A model generated the notes under the pieces. That model worked only from the letters and a program-made list of their open reading frames with translations. It did no database searches and was not told the origin of the DNA. DNA of 64,000 bases from Charina bottae (taxonomy: Eukaryota > Chordata > Lepidosauria > Squamata > Charinaidae): contig JALMGJ010000002.1 in NCBI GenBank assembly GCA_023362775.1, positions 74,439,414 to 74,503,413 of the forward strand, in the 5' to 3' direction. Both the position numbers and the translations under genes were made by a program. This document shows, one piece after another, positions 37,001-52,000 of this stretch (position 1 is its first letter; every line of letters begins with the position of its first letter).

Positions 37001-40000
37001 ATTTTCATGCTTGCTGATGCCCTCAAGGAAATCTAGAAGATTGTTAATACAATTTGGTGTAGTGTTTAAAGGCACCAGACTAGGAGTGGGAAGACCTGAG
37101 TTCTCCATAGGTACAAAAGCCTTCTCTCCCTCCGCCCAGTTGGGAAATCAAAACACATTTTAGAAGAAGGTACTGGCAAACCACTTCCAAAAATGTTGCC
37201 AATAAAACTGCATGGACCTGTCCATCCAACAGTAGTATAAGGCTCAGCTGTGCTGAAACCAGGTTGGTTTCTTTTCAGCAGGTTTTTTTTAACAGTATAT
37301 AATTTTTTACATTTCTCCTTGATCCATTTTTGACCTCCTTAACTCTCAATTTATTTTCTTTACTAATCTGCTGACTTTGTAAGTTTGCCTTTTGAGGTAA
37401 AACTTGGTCATGATGCTGGGTGGATAAAAATAAATATTTAAATCACATTTTTAAAATTTAACCCAGATTTAAAATTTTCCTTAAAGTGTTTTGTAAAAAA
37501 ATGATCACAGCTCAAAAACATAATTGTGAACTAATTTCTAATAATATAGGTAGATAGCAGGGGGGGTTTTGGACAGCTCCTGATCAAAGAGTAGTTGGCA
37601 GGGGGGCTTTTGCACAGCTTCAGGTTGTGCATCAGTTCCTGTTCATGGACCAGGAGGCCCTGCTCACTGTCACTCATGCCCTTGTCACCTCCTGGCTGGA
37701 TTACTACAATGCGCTCTGCGTGGGGCTGCCCTTGAAGTGCATTTGGAAGCTCCAGCCGGTGCAGAATGCAGCGGCATGGGCAGTAAATGGCATTGGTTAT
37801 TCAGTGCATCTGACACCACTGCTCCACGAGCTGCATTGACTATCAGTATGTTTTCAGGTGCAATTCAAGATGCTGGTAGTCACCTGGCTTGGGGGTGGGT
37901 TACTTAAGGGACTGTCTCTCCCCGGTTATTCCTACCCATCTTCTCCAATCCAGCAGGAGGGGCATGCTCTGGGTCCTGTTGGCTAGGGAGTGTTGATTGG
38001 TGGGGCCCAGAAGGAGAGACTTTTCTGCTGTGGTGCCTGCCCTCTAGAACATCATCCCTCCAGAGATCAGACTGCCCCCCCCCCGGCCTTGTGTAAGGCC
38101 TTAAAGACCTGGCTCTGTTTTTGAGCCCTGGGCCCCAGGTGTGTAAAGGAGCCTGTCTCCTGGTTGTATTAGTAGCTGTTCATGATTTTTCTCAGCTGCT
38201 GTGTGTTTCGAGTTTTGTATATATATTTGTTTTATTTACTTTTAATGTTATTTGCTGCCCAGAGTCATTTATTTGAGATGGGTGGCCATAGAAATTGATT
38301 GAAGAAAGAAAAAAAGAATAAAACAAAAGAAATGTGGAAGCTGTAGTTTCTCAATGTATCAGGAGGAGAGAGGCTCAACTGCCCTGGCTACCTCAGTCCC
38401 CTGCCCAACCTCCAAGGATGCACTGTTCACTATGTTGGAAGGAAAACTTACCAAAGGTCCGTTCTGAGCCGGGATTGAAGAAATGCAGGCAATTGCTTGA
38501 ACAGAGGTAATTGCTTTATTGATCCAAGAGCACGAAATACAGGATAAACATGTTGTCAGAGGTGGCCACACATGTATTTCCCCACCAGCCCCTTATATAG
38601 AGACCTAGATCTTTGTTAGGAAAGAGGAGCGCGAAAGACGGTGTTTGTTTTAGGTAGATTGAGCTCAATCGGTTCCTGGAAGATTTTTTCTAAGAACTCT
38701 AAGAGAGCACTAATTGATCAAAGAGCAGAGGCATTCCTGTGGTTGTGCCCCCATTGTGTTGCGGTTTCCCTGCCCTTCGTTCAGTTAAGTTCTCTCAGGC
38801 TGCGGCTTTTGCCTGTTGGGTTTAGACTATTGTTATTCCATAGGGAAGTCCTTTTTCCTTTTCTTGTGCTACGGTGTCGGTTCCCTGCCTTTTGTCCTCT
38901 CGGTTTCCTGACCTGATCGATTGGTACACGGGGAATTTTGATTGAGTTGTTGGGAGGTGTTTTATGGCTCATATTATTATTCTATTATGATCCTTTATGT
39001 TTAGGTCTAAAATCAAATGGAAATGTCTTGGTCTTTTGTCCAGAGGTTTTTCCTCTTCCTGACCGATTTTGGGGAAGTGTTTTTGGTGGGAAGCATCTGT
39101 CAAGGGGGAACACGTGATTTAAGAAGGGAGAATGGCAGTTTCCAAAGGAAAAAATATAGAAAGGGCGTGAGCTTGCTTGCTTAAATCCTTCCAACAACTA
39201 ATACACTTAATTTCTGTTCAGGCTTCCATAAGTTTGGAGAGTTCTACACAGTTGCTCCCTTTTTATATCTCTGACTGACTTCTCCAAACCTTGGATGTAG
39301 CCAGTTAAATAGCCATGGCTGCTACCTACTCTTTGATCAGGAGCTGTGAGTTTAAAAGTATGAATATGTAAAGTTTAAAATATGTCCAAGAAGGTTAGTG
39401 GTATGGTGACTAGAAGTAATTGCAGAAGTAATATGAACCTGTTGCGTTCCTCTGGAATGTAAGGCTCTGACTTCATTCAGGCATTCCTTGGGGGGCGGGT
39501 TGGTGCCTTTGAGTCAGTTTGACTCCTGGCAACTGCCTGGGCTAGTCCCTGCAGTTTTCTTGGCAAGATTTTTGGAATTGGTTTGCCATTGCCTCCTTCT
39601 TAGGGCTGAAAGAGAGTGACTTGCCCAAGGTCACTCAGGTGGGACTAGAACTGACAGTCTCCCGGTTTCCAGCCCAGTGCCCTAATCACTACACCAAACT
39701 GGCTCTCTTCTCCACTTTACCTCCTTTAAAGCTACTTTTTTTAAAATTTGAAACTTAAAAGTTGGGTTTTACAAACTAAAACAGGCCTGCTCATAAAGTT
39801 AGGCTAGGCTTTACTTAAAATCTTAAGTAGGTTTGAAATCCAAACATATACTGTTTGTTTTATAAGTAACGTTGATCACTGGATAAGTCTGCTTGGTGAC
39901 TTTTATTCAAAATATATGGATTCTTACCTACTTTCCAAGTTTTGTTCAAAATTAAGTTCTTCCTGCAGCGATTCAAGCTAGAGCGAGGCAGCAAGAGCTG

Positions 40001-43000
40001 TATGCTTCTGTAGGATGCCCTTCCTTCAACTAATCTCCTGAGTTATGAGTTCCAAGGAATTATTCTCCTTGGCTTCAGTTAATTTTACTGGTTTAATAAA
40101 GAAATATATAAAATGGCATTTACCTTTTCTTTTGCTTCTGGAGCTGTAATGCTTCCCTGCTGGGCTCTCTCATGTTCTTATCTCTAGATTAGGAAATGTT
40201 GTCTGGATTAGTTGAATGTGTTTTCCTTGCTTCACAGCTATTGTATGATCTGGAGCAGAGCTTTCCAAACTGTGTGTGGGTTAGTGTGTCGGCTGCAGTG
40301 TCTGGGTGTGTCGCCGCCGCTGCTGCATTTCCTTGAAGGAAAATTTGTTGAGATATGGTCAAAATATTTAAATTATGTGGAATTGTGGAAAAATTAACTT
40401 GATAAAAGCATCTGGAAGCGTCTTAATGGAAAATTCAATTTGAATGCTTTTACAGTATGTATGTCTATATACTGTATTGTATCAGATTTAATGAAGTTTA
40501 ACAGTATTTATTTTTCCATGTAAATATATTGCTTATTGCTATGAAGTGCTACTATTGGGATAGGCCACATGAGTTCAACCTCTGAGAGTTTTTGATAATG
40601 GCATCATTTTCCCCCTACAGCTCCCAAAGTGCTCTTTGTGGGGAGAGCTACAGAAGCTTCCATTGTTGAGTTACGTTTGCGCAACTTCTGAAGGTCTGAT
40701 AGTACTTTCCATGGGAAATAATGAGTACGACTATTTCCTCTTTCCATTCTTACAAATTAACAGAAAGTCACACATTACCCAGAAAGCTACATAATCAGCT
40801 GCTCACATCATTCAAATTAAATTTGTAGACTTGCCTTCTTTTTTTATTCCTCTGTAAAATAGCCAAAGTAAAATAAATCCTTCATCTCCTTCTCATTCAT
40901 GGTGCTGAGAAAATGCAGAGAATATGGTTGCTTCATTTCTTGCTGTATATATATATATATATATATTACAATTGAATTATTTTGATGCAAACCACTTTAC
41001 AATAGGTTAAATCTAAAACACAATGAAAAACATTTTTGATGTAAATAATTTCTTATATGATGCATATCAATTATAGCAGGAACCTTATTAAAAATGGCAC
41101 ATTCTGCATGTGAGAAATAGCCTTGATAAAATGGTACTTGCCCCAGTATGTTGCAAATATTAATAATTAAAAACTTTTGTTTTACAATTTGCTGGCCATG
41201 CAATTTAGGGAGTCTTCTGTAATAAAATACATTGCCCAAAAATTCTAGATCTCTGTAAAAAAAATACAGATAAAGTGTTGCTATGTTACTTTTAATTTAA
41301 ATGGAGAGGAATATTTTGAGAGTTGAGGCTTCAGAGGGTTCCTCTCTTTTTCACTGATTAAAATGTTGGTGTAGATAAAAGCTCAAAAGATAATGTCTGT
41401 GTGGATCTTTCCTTAGCTTTTAATTTATTTAGATAAAGTCCTTAACAGAAATAGAATTCTCAGATTCTCACCCTCCCCAATCCTGAAAACTATTGTAATG
41501 GTTTTATAACAATTGTTTGAAACTCATTTTCCTTTGATTTTTTTAAAAAGAACTTTATTAGTTTTCAAGGTATAATTAAAATATAGAATATAGAAAAGCT
41601 AGAGCATAGAACTAAAGAAAAAACTATAAAAGTGCAAGCAGATAGAAAAAAGAAACAGAAAGTGACTTCTGACTTTCTCCAATACAGATATGATTAAGTT
41701 TACAAATATAATCTTTTACCATTGATTAAACTTTAGTAACATTTTTTCTATCAAAACAAACAATTTAATCACTAAAACCCAAAATCAAAACTTCATTTTT
41801 TTCTAACACAAGCAAGTAATCTAGTGGTTGCCAAGTAGAAATAAATCCAGAAACAGTGTTTTCTCTTATTAACGCTGTTAATATAGCCATTTGAGCCAAG
41901 TCCATTAGTTTAATAATCCAATCTTCCACTGTGGGTATTTGTGAATCTTTCCATCGTTGTGCATATGAAAGTCTCGCTGCTGTAACCATATATAAAAGCA
42001 AAGTCCCATATTGTTTCTCAAGTTCCTTCTCCATCAAGCCCAAGAGGAACAGTTCTGTTTTTTTTTTGTAAGTCCACTTTAAGGATCTTTTGAATAATAG
42101 CACATATTTGATCCCAAAATTTTTTGGCCTTCTCACATGTCCACCAAAGATGATAAAAATTTCCTTCACCCTGTAAACATTTCCAACAAACATTCGTTAA
42201 ACTATTACACATTTTTGACAACTTATCAGGGGTTAAATACCAGCGATACATCATTTTTATAAAAATTATCTTTTAAGTTGTAATTCGAAGTAAATTTCAA
42301 ACCTTTTTTCCACATATTTTCCCATTGCTCCAACATAATATATCTAAAGTTCTTAGCCCATTTAATCATACATTCTTTAACATGTTCATCTTCTAAATTC
42401 ATCTGTAACAACAGTTTATACATCTTTGTAATAACATGTTCATCATTTGTACAGAGTCCCATTTCAAATCAAGTTTGATTTGAAATATAAATTCAAATCA
42501 TATAAATTATATAAATAATAATAATAATAAGTTGTTTCATTAGCAAATTTAAAATTCTTTTTATCCACTTTAAAACGTTCTAACAGTTGCATATATGTAA
42601 GCCAGTGACATGTAAAGCCTTCCAATTCTAACATTTCCCTTGTTTTAAGTTTCGGTTCACCCTCTTCAAAGTTTAACAAATCTTTATAATTTAAACAACT
42701 TGTTCCTTCCACATTAACTCATCTAACAAATGATTCTTGAGGTGACAACCATAATGGTATATTAGGAGACAATCTTACCTTATATTTGTTCCAAACCTTC
42801 AGTATGGCATTCCTAACAAAGTGATTTTTAAAATCCTTATTAAACTTAACTTTATCATACCACAAATAGGCGTGCCACCCAAATCTCAGTTCATGTCCTT
42901 CGAGTTGTAATAATATCCTGTTCTTCAAAGTTATCCATTCCTTCATCCAAAGCAAACAACAGGCATCAAAGTACAATTTTAAATCAGGCAAACCCAACCT

Positions 43001-46000
43001 CCTCATTCTTTGGCATCTTGTAACAATTTATATTTAATTCTTGGTTTCTTGCCTTGCCAAATGAACTTTGAAATATCTCTCTGCCATTGTTTAAATGGTA
43101 AAACTGTCGTCAAAATTGGTATAGTCTGGAAAAGAAACAGCATCCTAGGCAAAACATTCATCTTAATCACAGATATTCTCCCCATAAGAGACAATTGTAA
43201 TTTTCCCCATCTTAACAAATCCTAAAACTCATTTTCCTTTGATTTGAAGACACTCTAATCAGAGTGGAGTCTGCTCAGTGACAACTGTATCTCTATTGTT
43301 AAATTCTGTCAAAAATTATAATAAGGAATTGTGACAAATAATATAATGTACTCTCCCTTACAGAACCAACCATGAATGACTGAAGAGGTTCTTACCAGTT
43401 TGATTTATATTCTTCTTATGCATTTGGAAGCTTTTAGCAGTTTCTATTTCTGTCTAAGGGGCGTGGTGGCTCAGTGGGTAAGACGCCAGGCTTGTCGATC
43501 GGAAGATCACAAGTTCGGAGGTTCGAATCCCTAGCCCTGCGTGCGGAGTGAGCTCCCGCATTAGCTCCAGCTCTTGCCAACCTAGCAATTCGAAAGCATG
43601 CAAATGCAAGTAGATTAATAGGTACCACTTCGGTGGGTAGGTAACAGCGTTCCGCGCGTGTCATGCGGCCACATGACCATGGAAGTGTCTTCGGACAACG
43701 CTGGCTGTTTGGCTAACAAACGGAGATGAGCACCACCCCCTAGAGTCGGACACGACTGCACAAATGTGCGGGGGGTACCTTTACCTTTATTTCTGTCTAA
43801 CTTCGTTTCCCAAAAGTCTGTATTCTGTATCAGTGGTTTCAGCCTTTCATATATTAACCACTCTAAATCTGAATCCTACCATGATAGAAATAAAAAGCTT
43901 ACTTTTTCCCAAGACCAACATTTATATGCTTTCAGGCATATACTTATCATTTACAATAACTTTTAAAGACTTAAAGCAGGGCTTTCCAAAGTTTTCCCGC
44001 GGCGACACACCAACCGCCGTTGGTGTGTCGCCGCGGGAAAACTCGGAAGTGCCGCCGTTGCAGTAGCGCGCAAAAACCCTGAAGCGCTGCTGCTGCTTTC
44101 AGGTTTTGTGCGCCGCCGTTGGTGTGTCGCCATGGGAAAACCCGGAAGCGCTGATGATGATCAGCGCTTCCGGGTTGTGTGGCGACACACCAGACTTTGT
44201 GTGGCGACACACTTTTGTGTCGCGACACACAGTTTGGAAAGCTCTGACTTAAAGTCACACCTAAACTTTAATTATATCCCACTTGTGGTACTGATACCAC
44301 CCGTTAATAATTTCTGCTCTGTGCTATCTTTAATGAAATGTTTGCACATGTCCAGTATGGACTAAAAAGATTAGTGGATGGGTAACCAATTGAACGGGGA
44401 CTAGATTGCTGTTTGCTACTGCTAATGGCTGTAGGAAACCAGCATTTTATTGTGCCTTGCTGGAAAGGAGAGGGAAGTATGAGCGTGGAGGAGGGCAAGC
44501 AGCCTGAAGCAGCAGTTGTGGAAGCACAACTATTAACTAAACTCTGAATTCCTTATGTTTAAAATGCAGCAGGAAATCTTTTTCAAAAATTTATAAAAGA
44601 TGACTGCTGTTAACAGGTATGAGTAACATAGTGTTTGTTCCACTGTAATCAATAATGTGGTAAATAGAAATGCTTGCATAGCTGGGATAACTGGCTAGCA
44701 TGAAGAAAAATTAATATTAAGTTAAAATATACCATTTTGTATAAAATTGGCAAGCTAATCCAAATGGTATGATTTTGTGCATTGAGGGCTTTGTGTTTTT
44801 CATGTATTTTTTCCTGTTTTTTTTTTCTTCATGTTTGGGTTTTTAAATGTAATTTGCGCTAACCTAGCTGATGAATGATAAAAATCAAATGGCTATAATG
44901 AATCTGTCTTGGGCCATAGAACTAACACTCCCTGCCTAATATAAAAGCCTTGCTAATCAAATCTTAGGTGTAAGTAAGGTTGGCTACTTGATCATTAGCC
45001 ATTAGAAGGAATTGCATTGGGTTAATATATTATTTTCATTGTTGAAACTCAACTACTATGGCAGCAGGAACTATGAAATTGTAGTGGCACTGAGATGTTG
45101 ACTACGCAGTTATATTAGGACATGAGATGTGTCCTAAATTAGTTAGGACACATCTGTTAGGATTAATTTATTGTTATTAATGTGCAGGTTTGTAAGACAA
45201 GACTATAATACTGAAAGAGTAGCTGATATCTAGCTTGAGAAAAAATTAATGCTGAATACATATGTATATATGCATCCATTGTGCTATTTTGTTTCGGGGT
45301 AAACAAATATGCAAAGCTCAGAAAAGGAGTATGAAATAGCTGAAGAAATTAAAGGCATGATAAAATAAAAAGAAAATGAAAGTAGCTAGAACACCCAACA
45401 CCATTCACTCGTTTTATGTCTTTCTTTCCTTGCAAACCATTCTTGCTTCCACCCTATCCATACATTTTATTTGTTTGTTTAATTTAGAGGCCACCTGACT
45501 CCAAATGACTCTGGACGGCTTACATTTTAAAAGAAATAAAAATAGAGAAATAGATCAAGCACTTCCAGAACAGAAAACCATATAGAACAACAAAAGAAAA
45601 ACCTATAGGGGCTCAATAGCCAGGCTACCCTAAGGCCAGGGAGATCAGCTAGGTTTTTAGGGGCTTTCAGAACATCAGCGTGGGAGCCATACAGATCTCT
45701 GGGGGGATGCTATTCCAGAGGGTAGGTGCTATGACAGAGAAGACACATTTCTAGTTCCTGATAGATGACATTGTTTCACCAAGGGGACCTCGAGTGCAGG
45801 TCTGTATATTGTCTTTTGTTCCCTAGAAACTTAAAAACCTTATCTTTCTGTTTCTAAATCAATTTTTTCAAACATGATTATTTTCCCCTTCCTCTTAACT
45901 CACTCACTCTTCCATCATACTTTGTTTTGCAATTTGATCCTCTTTCATTTTTTTTTATATGAGCAAATCTCAACATACTTCTTTCAAACTGGTCATTCAC

Positions 46001-49000
46001 TTTCGTATTCAATTCACATTTATTCAGCCTTCATTCATACACCTTCACTGCCCTGTACGCATTCATCAGCTCTGCTCTGCAAGATCAGACTATGTTCATT
46101 CAGACCAATTGCATCCTTCTTTTTAGGTTTCACAGGCACACAGCAGAATTATTTTTATTTTATGTTATTTGTTCATTCTTGTTCTTCACCATTTCCTCTT
46201 TGTGTTCCAAGTTTCAATCTTCTGTATATGCCATTATTGTTGCCAGATAGGCTTCTAGATACTGACCTTTGCTACCCATCATAGCTTTCATCAATAAAGG
46301 CTTTCATGTAACACTTTTTAGTAGAGAAAGCATAGACTGGGTTACCAGTCTTGGATGTACCTGTGCCACATGCATATTCTTTAGTGGCACCAATAGCACT
46401 TACCAGTTTTGCAGATTTGGTCGGTGAGCCAAAAGCATAAATAAATCCAGTTTTACCTCAAGCATGTCTGCACTATTCTATGCAAAGTAGGATCTATAAT
46501 CCAGACTACTTTGCAAGCCAACATGCTGTTGCCTACATCCCACCAACTAAGTATAGTATAGTATAGTATAGTATAGTATAGTATAGTATAGTATAGTATA
46601 GTATAGTATAGTATAGTATAGTATAGTATATTGACATACGCTCTTAATGCTGGATGGTTTTTTAATAATATCAGTTAAAGTGACAATCAGAATACGTTAC
46701 TGTTGACAATATACTTATGTAATGCATATTTTCAATATCTTTAGAGGTAATTTACCAACTTTTCTTGTTTAGGCTTGAAGTCTCAAGATGAATTGTTGGC
46801 TTATTCACCACCAAAGGATGCTTTTGAACATGACCCCCGCGTTATAAGCAGGCAAAGATGTTCTGATTATCAGTTTGCATACTCAGACATACAAAAAGGA
46901 AGAATAGAAGATAAAATACATGCGGGTCAAGAGGTGACACCTGAAGAACAGTGTGAACATGAAACAAATAATTATGCATCAAGTAAACATTCAATAAGTG
47001 GAATAATAGAAACAGCTATATTAGAAGAGTATAATATCTTTACCAACAAGATTCAGGAAATTTTGCAGCAGAAGAATATTATGTATGTCAGTGGAATATC
47101 AAGACCTGTCTTTTCAGCCCAGGAAAGGGTTATGAGACTTTCTGAGTTCATATGTTTACAAGCATCAGATATTGCTGTCCATGAATATGTAGAAAGACTA
47201 AGTGAAAAGCTCAACAGTGTTGCTTTGTCATCTTCATATGGTGTCCAGAATGTGTCCTTTACTGGAAGCACTGGACCAGCAGATAACTCTGTTACCAGCA
47301 GTGGATTGAATTTGCCCCCGGAAGATCCTGTGTCTTCCTCAAATGATTTCGAAGAACAGTTTCCAGAGCTACCATGCAGCAGTGTAGAGGGAGATGCAGT
47401 CATTAATGAACAGAATCAGTTAGTGGTTTTGGATATAGAAAAAGAACACAAGCTGGTGAATACCAACATAGAAGGAAAGTTAACAGCTGACCCAAATGGG
47501 TCTCCTGCTGATTGTTTGCCACAATCAGAGAAGACGCCAAAGCCTGTAGATAAGTCAGATGTTACAACCCAGCCTGCTCTGGCTGGTTTTATTAGCCAAT
47601 TAAGACCTGAAGTGTTTGACAGCATTTTCAAAATTATTGAAGATGTACGAAAAAACACTCTGAAATTCTACATTCATGAAGAACAAGAGAGTACGCTTTG
47701 CAAAGAAATAAAGGTAAGCTTTCTGTATGAGCGTAAGTCAGTTATGAGCATCTGTTTCAGAAAATTGCAGGAATTGTGGTAAGTGGGTAAGCCAGATTTA
47801 TGTTTTTACGTGTGTGTTTTTTTGGTGAGGTGAATCACACCAGCAAATTGATAGTTTGCTTGGGTGAGGGGAGCGCAAGGGAAACAAAAAAAGGAGAGTA
47901 TTGGCCACATAAACTTTACAATTCCCATCCTTTCAGTAAAATAGGTACAGTTGCTTAAAACAAATAGAAGAAAGTTTAAAGAATCTTTCTTTCTGTACAG
48001 ATGTTTTAAAGAATGGAAGGGGTTTTGTTGTTGATGATGATGCACTATATATCTGGCATATTTTAAAAATTTGTTGGATTTTTATCCCACCTTTCTCCAA
48101 GAGCTCAAGGTTCTCCTTTTTATTCTCACAGTAGCAACCCTGTGAGGCAGGGTGAGCTAAGAGTGAGTAATTGGCCCAAACTCACCCAGTGAGTTTCCAT
48201 GACGGGGGGTAGATTGATAAAACTGGTCTCCCCAGTCTTAGTCCAACATTTGAACTGCTTCACGGCACTAGCTTTCATGCTACAAAGCATGTAGTAGGCT
48301 GGAAAATTAATTAGTTTAAAATAATAATATGCAGTTGGAGAGAGGATAGTGTAATTAAAGCAGGCTTTTCAAAAAGTGTGGAAGTAAGCAAGATCAGTGA
48401 AAAAATACTGTATTTCTAGTTACCTATTTGTGTAGTTTCCTTTTTGTATGTTTATCTCCTTTTGTGATTGTTCAGTTTAGGTTTAATATTAATTGTATTA
48501 TTTTAACATTTTCTGCACTTGGTTTAGGAATATCTTACTAAATTAGGTAATACAGAGTGCCATCCTGAGCAGTTCTTGAGAAGAAGAGCCGAGCTGGATA
48601 AATTGCTTGTAATTATTCAAAACGAAGATATTGCTAATCTAATTCATACGGTAAATGAAATTACGCACACTACAGTGGCTTTCATAATGTGCAAAACATA
48701 TCATGCTTGAATGTTCTATGTATGGAACAGCTGGTTTTAGGAGATTTGTGCCCAAACTGAAACGTGATTTGGACATGTTGGTCTATATATGGACTGAAAC
48801 TGTTTTTCCCCCCCCAGACACAGAACAAAACATAAGAGCAGGAAATGGCACATGTGGTTAAATCAGCAGCATCTGAGTGGGTAGGGAAGATATTGGGATT
48901 ATTAGGCAGGCAAGCTGACCAAGGAACATGCCACAATAAATACCAATGGTGATGGCTGAGAGGAGGGAGGGAAGGAGAGGGGCTGGGAGGAATATACAGG

Positions 49001-52000
49001 TCATGCAGAAGAAAAGTGGGAGAGAGGCTGATGTATGACATCCTTACTATACTTGCCTCATAAAATCACTCTAGTGCATTCCACGTTTTGTTTCAGCTGA
49101 CCCTTGGAACAACCAAAATGTTCTGGGTTTGGGGTTTGAAAAAAAAATTTTTTCCCTGTTACATGCACACACTATTTGTTATTTTCCGTCTCTCCCTATG
49201 TTTTTGAGCCATAGAATATCAATGCAAAATATTAATACCAATACGGAATGCCATTGTCAATAAAGTGTCTAATTTTAACTAATTTATTTTATTGTACTGG
49301 TATCTAATTCTGTCTGTGTACTTTCTTTAAATAGATTCCATGTTTAGTATCTTTGAAGAGACTCTCATGCGTCAGTTTTGCTGGTGTTGAGAGTTTGGAT
49401 GATGTGAAAAATCATACTTACAATGACTTGTTTGTTTCTGGTGGCTTCATTGTATCTGATGAATCTGTTCTCAACCCAGAATCTGTCACTGTTGGTAAGG
49501 CTTATGTTGACTAAAGCTTAGGGCAGAGTCTACAAATTATTTTACATTCCTAATAGATCATTAATTTCTAATGTCTTATATAGTCAAACATGAGTTCTAT
49601 TTTTTGCTTCATTTTAATCCTTAAGAATTTTATTATCAAATGCTGTAAAATTCTGTTATTTAGGGCAAAAATTCCTTGTATTATTTTTTAAAAAAACCCT
49701 TAGTAGTAGAGAAAATACTGTTCAGCCATTAAAATTTTTGTAAAACAATTCTTATAGAAGTGCTATCCAGAAGTAAAGAAGAAAACTGCCTCAATCCACA
49801 GGCATAGCTTTCCATTTTTATTTTTTTTATTGCTGCTCAGGTGAAATGTCCCTGATTCCTTGAGCCCACCATTTTACTTACTCCTATGACTTTAATTAAC
49901 TGCAGTGTCTTGTTCTTAAATGTAGATCAGTAATAACTATATAACATTGACTAGATTTTCACATGCCCAGATTAATCCATTCATCACATACTGATTGATA
50001 TTAATCATGGTTTTACATTAGTGCTAACATTGGTAATACTACATCATAGTTAAAATATAGCATGGAAGGTGGATACTCTGCAGGGGAAAGAAGAAATCAA
50101 ATAATTGGGAATGTTATTAATCATTTTATTTACACTACAGTATCTATAGTATCTTCCAGAAAGCAATAAAATGTTAACATAGAACTGCCAGTTCAAAAGA
50201 CTGACTAGTTTTTAAACAATTGCTACTATTCTAATAAAATATTTTGCAGGAGAAATGTAATATGCATAAAAATCCAACAAAAAAACATTTGGCTGTACAT
50301 TTTAATAGTTACTTCATTTGCTTTTGAAAATTCTGTAAAATTAGCTTACTGACTTCTACTGTGACACAATTAAAATTAACATAATAATGGGATGTATCAT
50401 AAATTTAATTGATTTTTAAAGCTTAAGATTAACCTTTCCAAATGAAAGCTAGCCATCTTTTCTATCATGATTCTTATTTGAAGTCAGTAATTTTCTCCTG
50501 GAATTGTTCCCAGCAACATGCTACTAATGAAAGCTGTGTTCAAGCATTGTGCTATATCTTGTACAAATTTATCTAATTTCTGTTTTAAGTAATATAAGTG
50601 AGGGTTTACGTTCTGTTTTCAAAATTAGATAAACTTAACGAGTTTCTGAAGTTCCTTGGAGAGTTGAGTACTCCAGGTGGAAAGTGGCAATGGAAAATTC
50701 ATTGTAAAATACAGAAAAAATTGAAGGAACTTGTAAGGTATGTATTAGGTATGCAAGCATTACTATATTTCAAAAAAGATAACTTGAAATAGCTCTGGTA
50801 GTAGCTGCATCATTTATCCTTTATATTTGTTAAATATCTTCTTTTTTACCTACTATTTTCCAATTATTGTGAGTATATTGGTTTCTATTTTCATTTTTAA
50901 AATCCTTAAGGTAAAAATGCAAAACATTTTTTTATTGTTAATATAATTCAAAACCATGCTTTCATTTAAAGGCCTGCATTTGTTTTAAATAATGTCTATG
51001 CTCCAATTTTTGCTTTTTCTGGAGGAAATTGGGAATCAGCTTGGTAATTTCATCTAAAATGCTTATATTATATAAATGCAGATCATATATTGTTTTTCTT
51101 CCAATAGAACAAATAAAAATGCCATGAACCTGCTAGCACTTCTGAGTGCTTATCAAAAGAAAGACATGGTTGAGATTATGGCATACCATAGCTGTGATTC
51201 TCAAACACGAAGTCCTCCAGAATTAGAGTGTCTCATAAGACTTCAAGCTCAGAATATGCAGCAGAGGCATGTGGTCTTTCTGACAGGTAGAAAATAATTA
51301 TGATTTTAATGTATATTTATATATATCTACACAAACACGTTATTTTTCATACTGAACGTTTTTTGTTCCCTCTTTGCTTAGAAAAGAATGTGTCAACATT
51401 TGCAAGTTATGCTGATAATGGAATAGTGGTTACTACTGTCAGTTCCTTTTTGCACAGCTTCAAAAGTCTAGTTGGCTACCATAACTCAATCACTGAAGAA
51501 AGCTGCCTTCTTCCTCCCACCGATTATGAAAAACGATCAGGTAATAATATACTTGTTTAATTTCTTTCACGTATAGCTAGCTAGATATTTGGAGCGGGGA
51601 ATCTAGTGTGTATATGCTTCAGTATAAGTAAAGAATTTAATATTTCTAAACTGAGAACACAGTATAAAAATAGAAAAGAGAAATGTAGTGTTGTACATCA
51701 TCTTAATATAAAATTGGTCTGATAGGGTGTTCAAGAAACTCCATGAAATGTAGAGGGGCTAGGATAAGGATGGCAGAGCTGAGGTGTGGAAAACAAGCAG
51801 TGAGTGAGGGTGTCAGTAATTGTGATGGGTAATTTTCATATCAAATTCTGACCTACTGTATAACTTTAGATGCTGTTTTGACATTAAATCCTTTGGAGCT
51901 GGAAGTTGGGGTTTCCCAACAGTAAGCATGAACACATTTCGCAGAAGCTTTTAGCATCGGAATATCCGGACGTTCACACAGAGGGTTATATGTGTGTTGA

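Noticed and set aside
38641..38916. 91-codon + strand ORF with hydrophobic stretch
   Set aside because: Antisense within the solo LTR, no recognisable domain.
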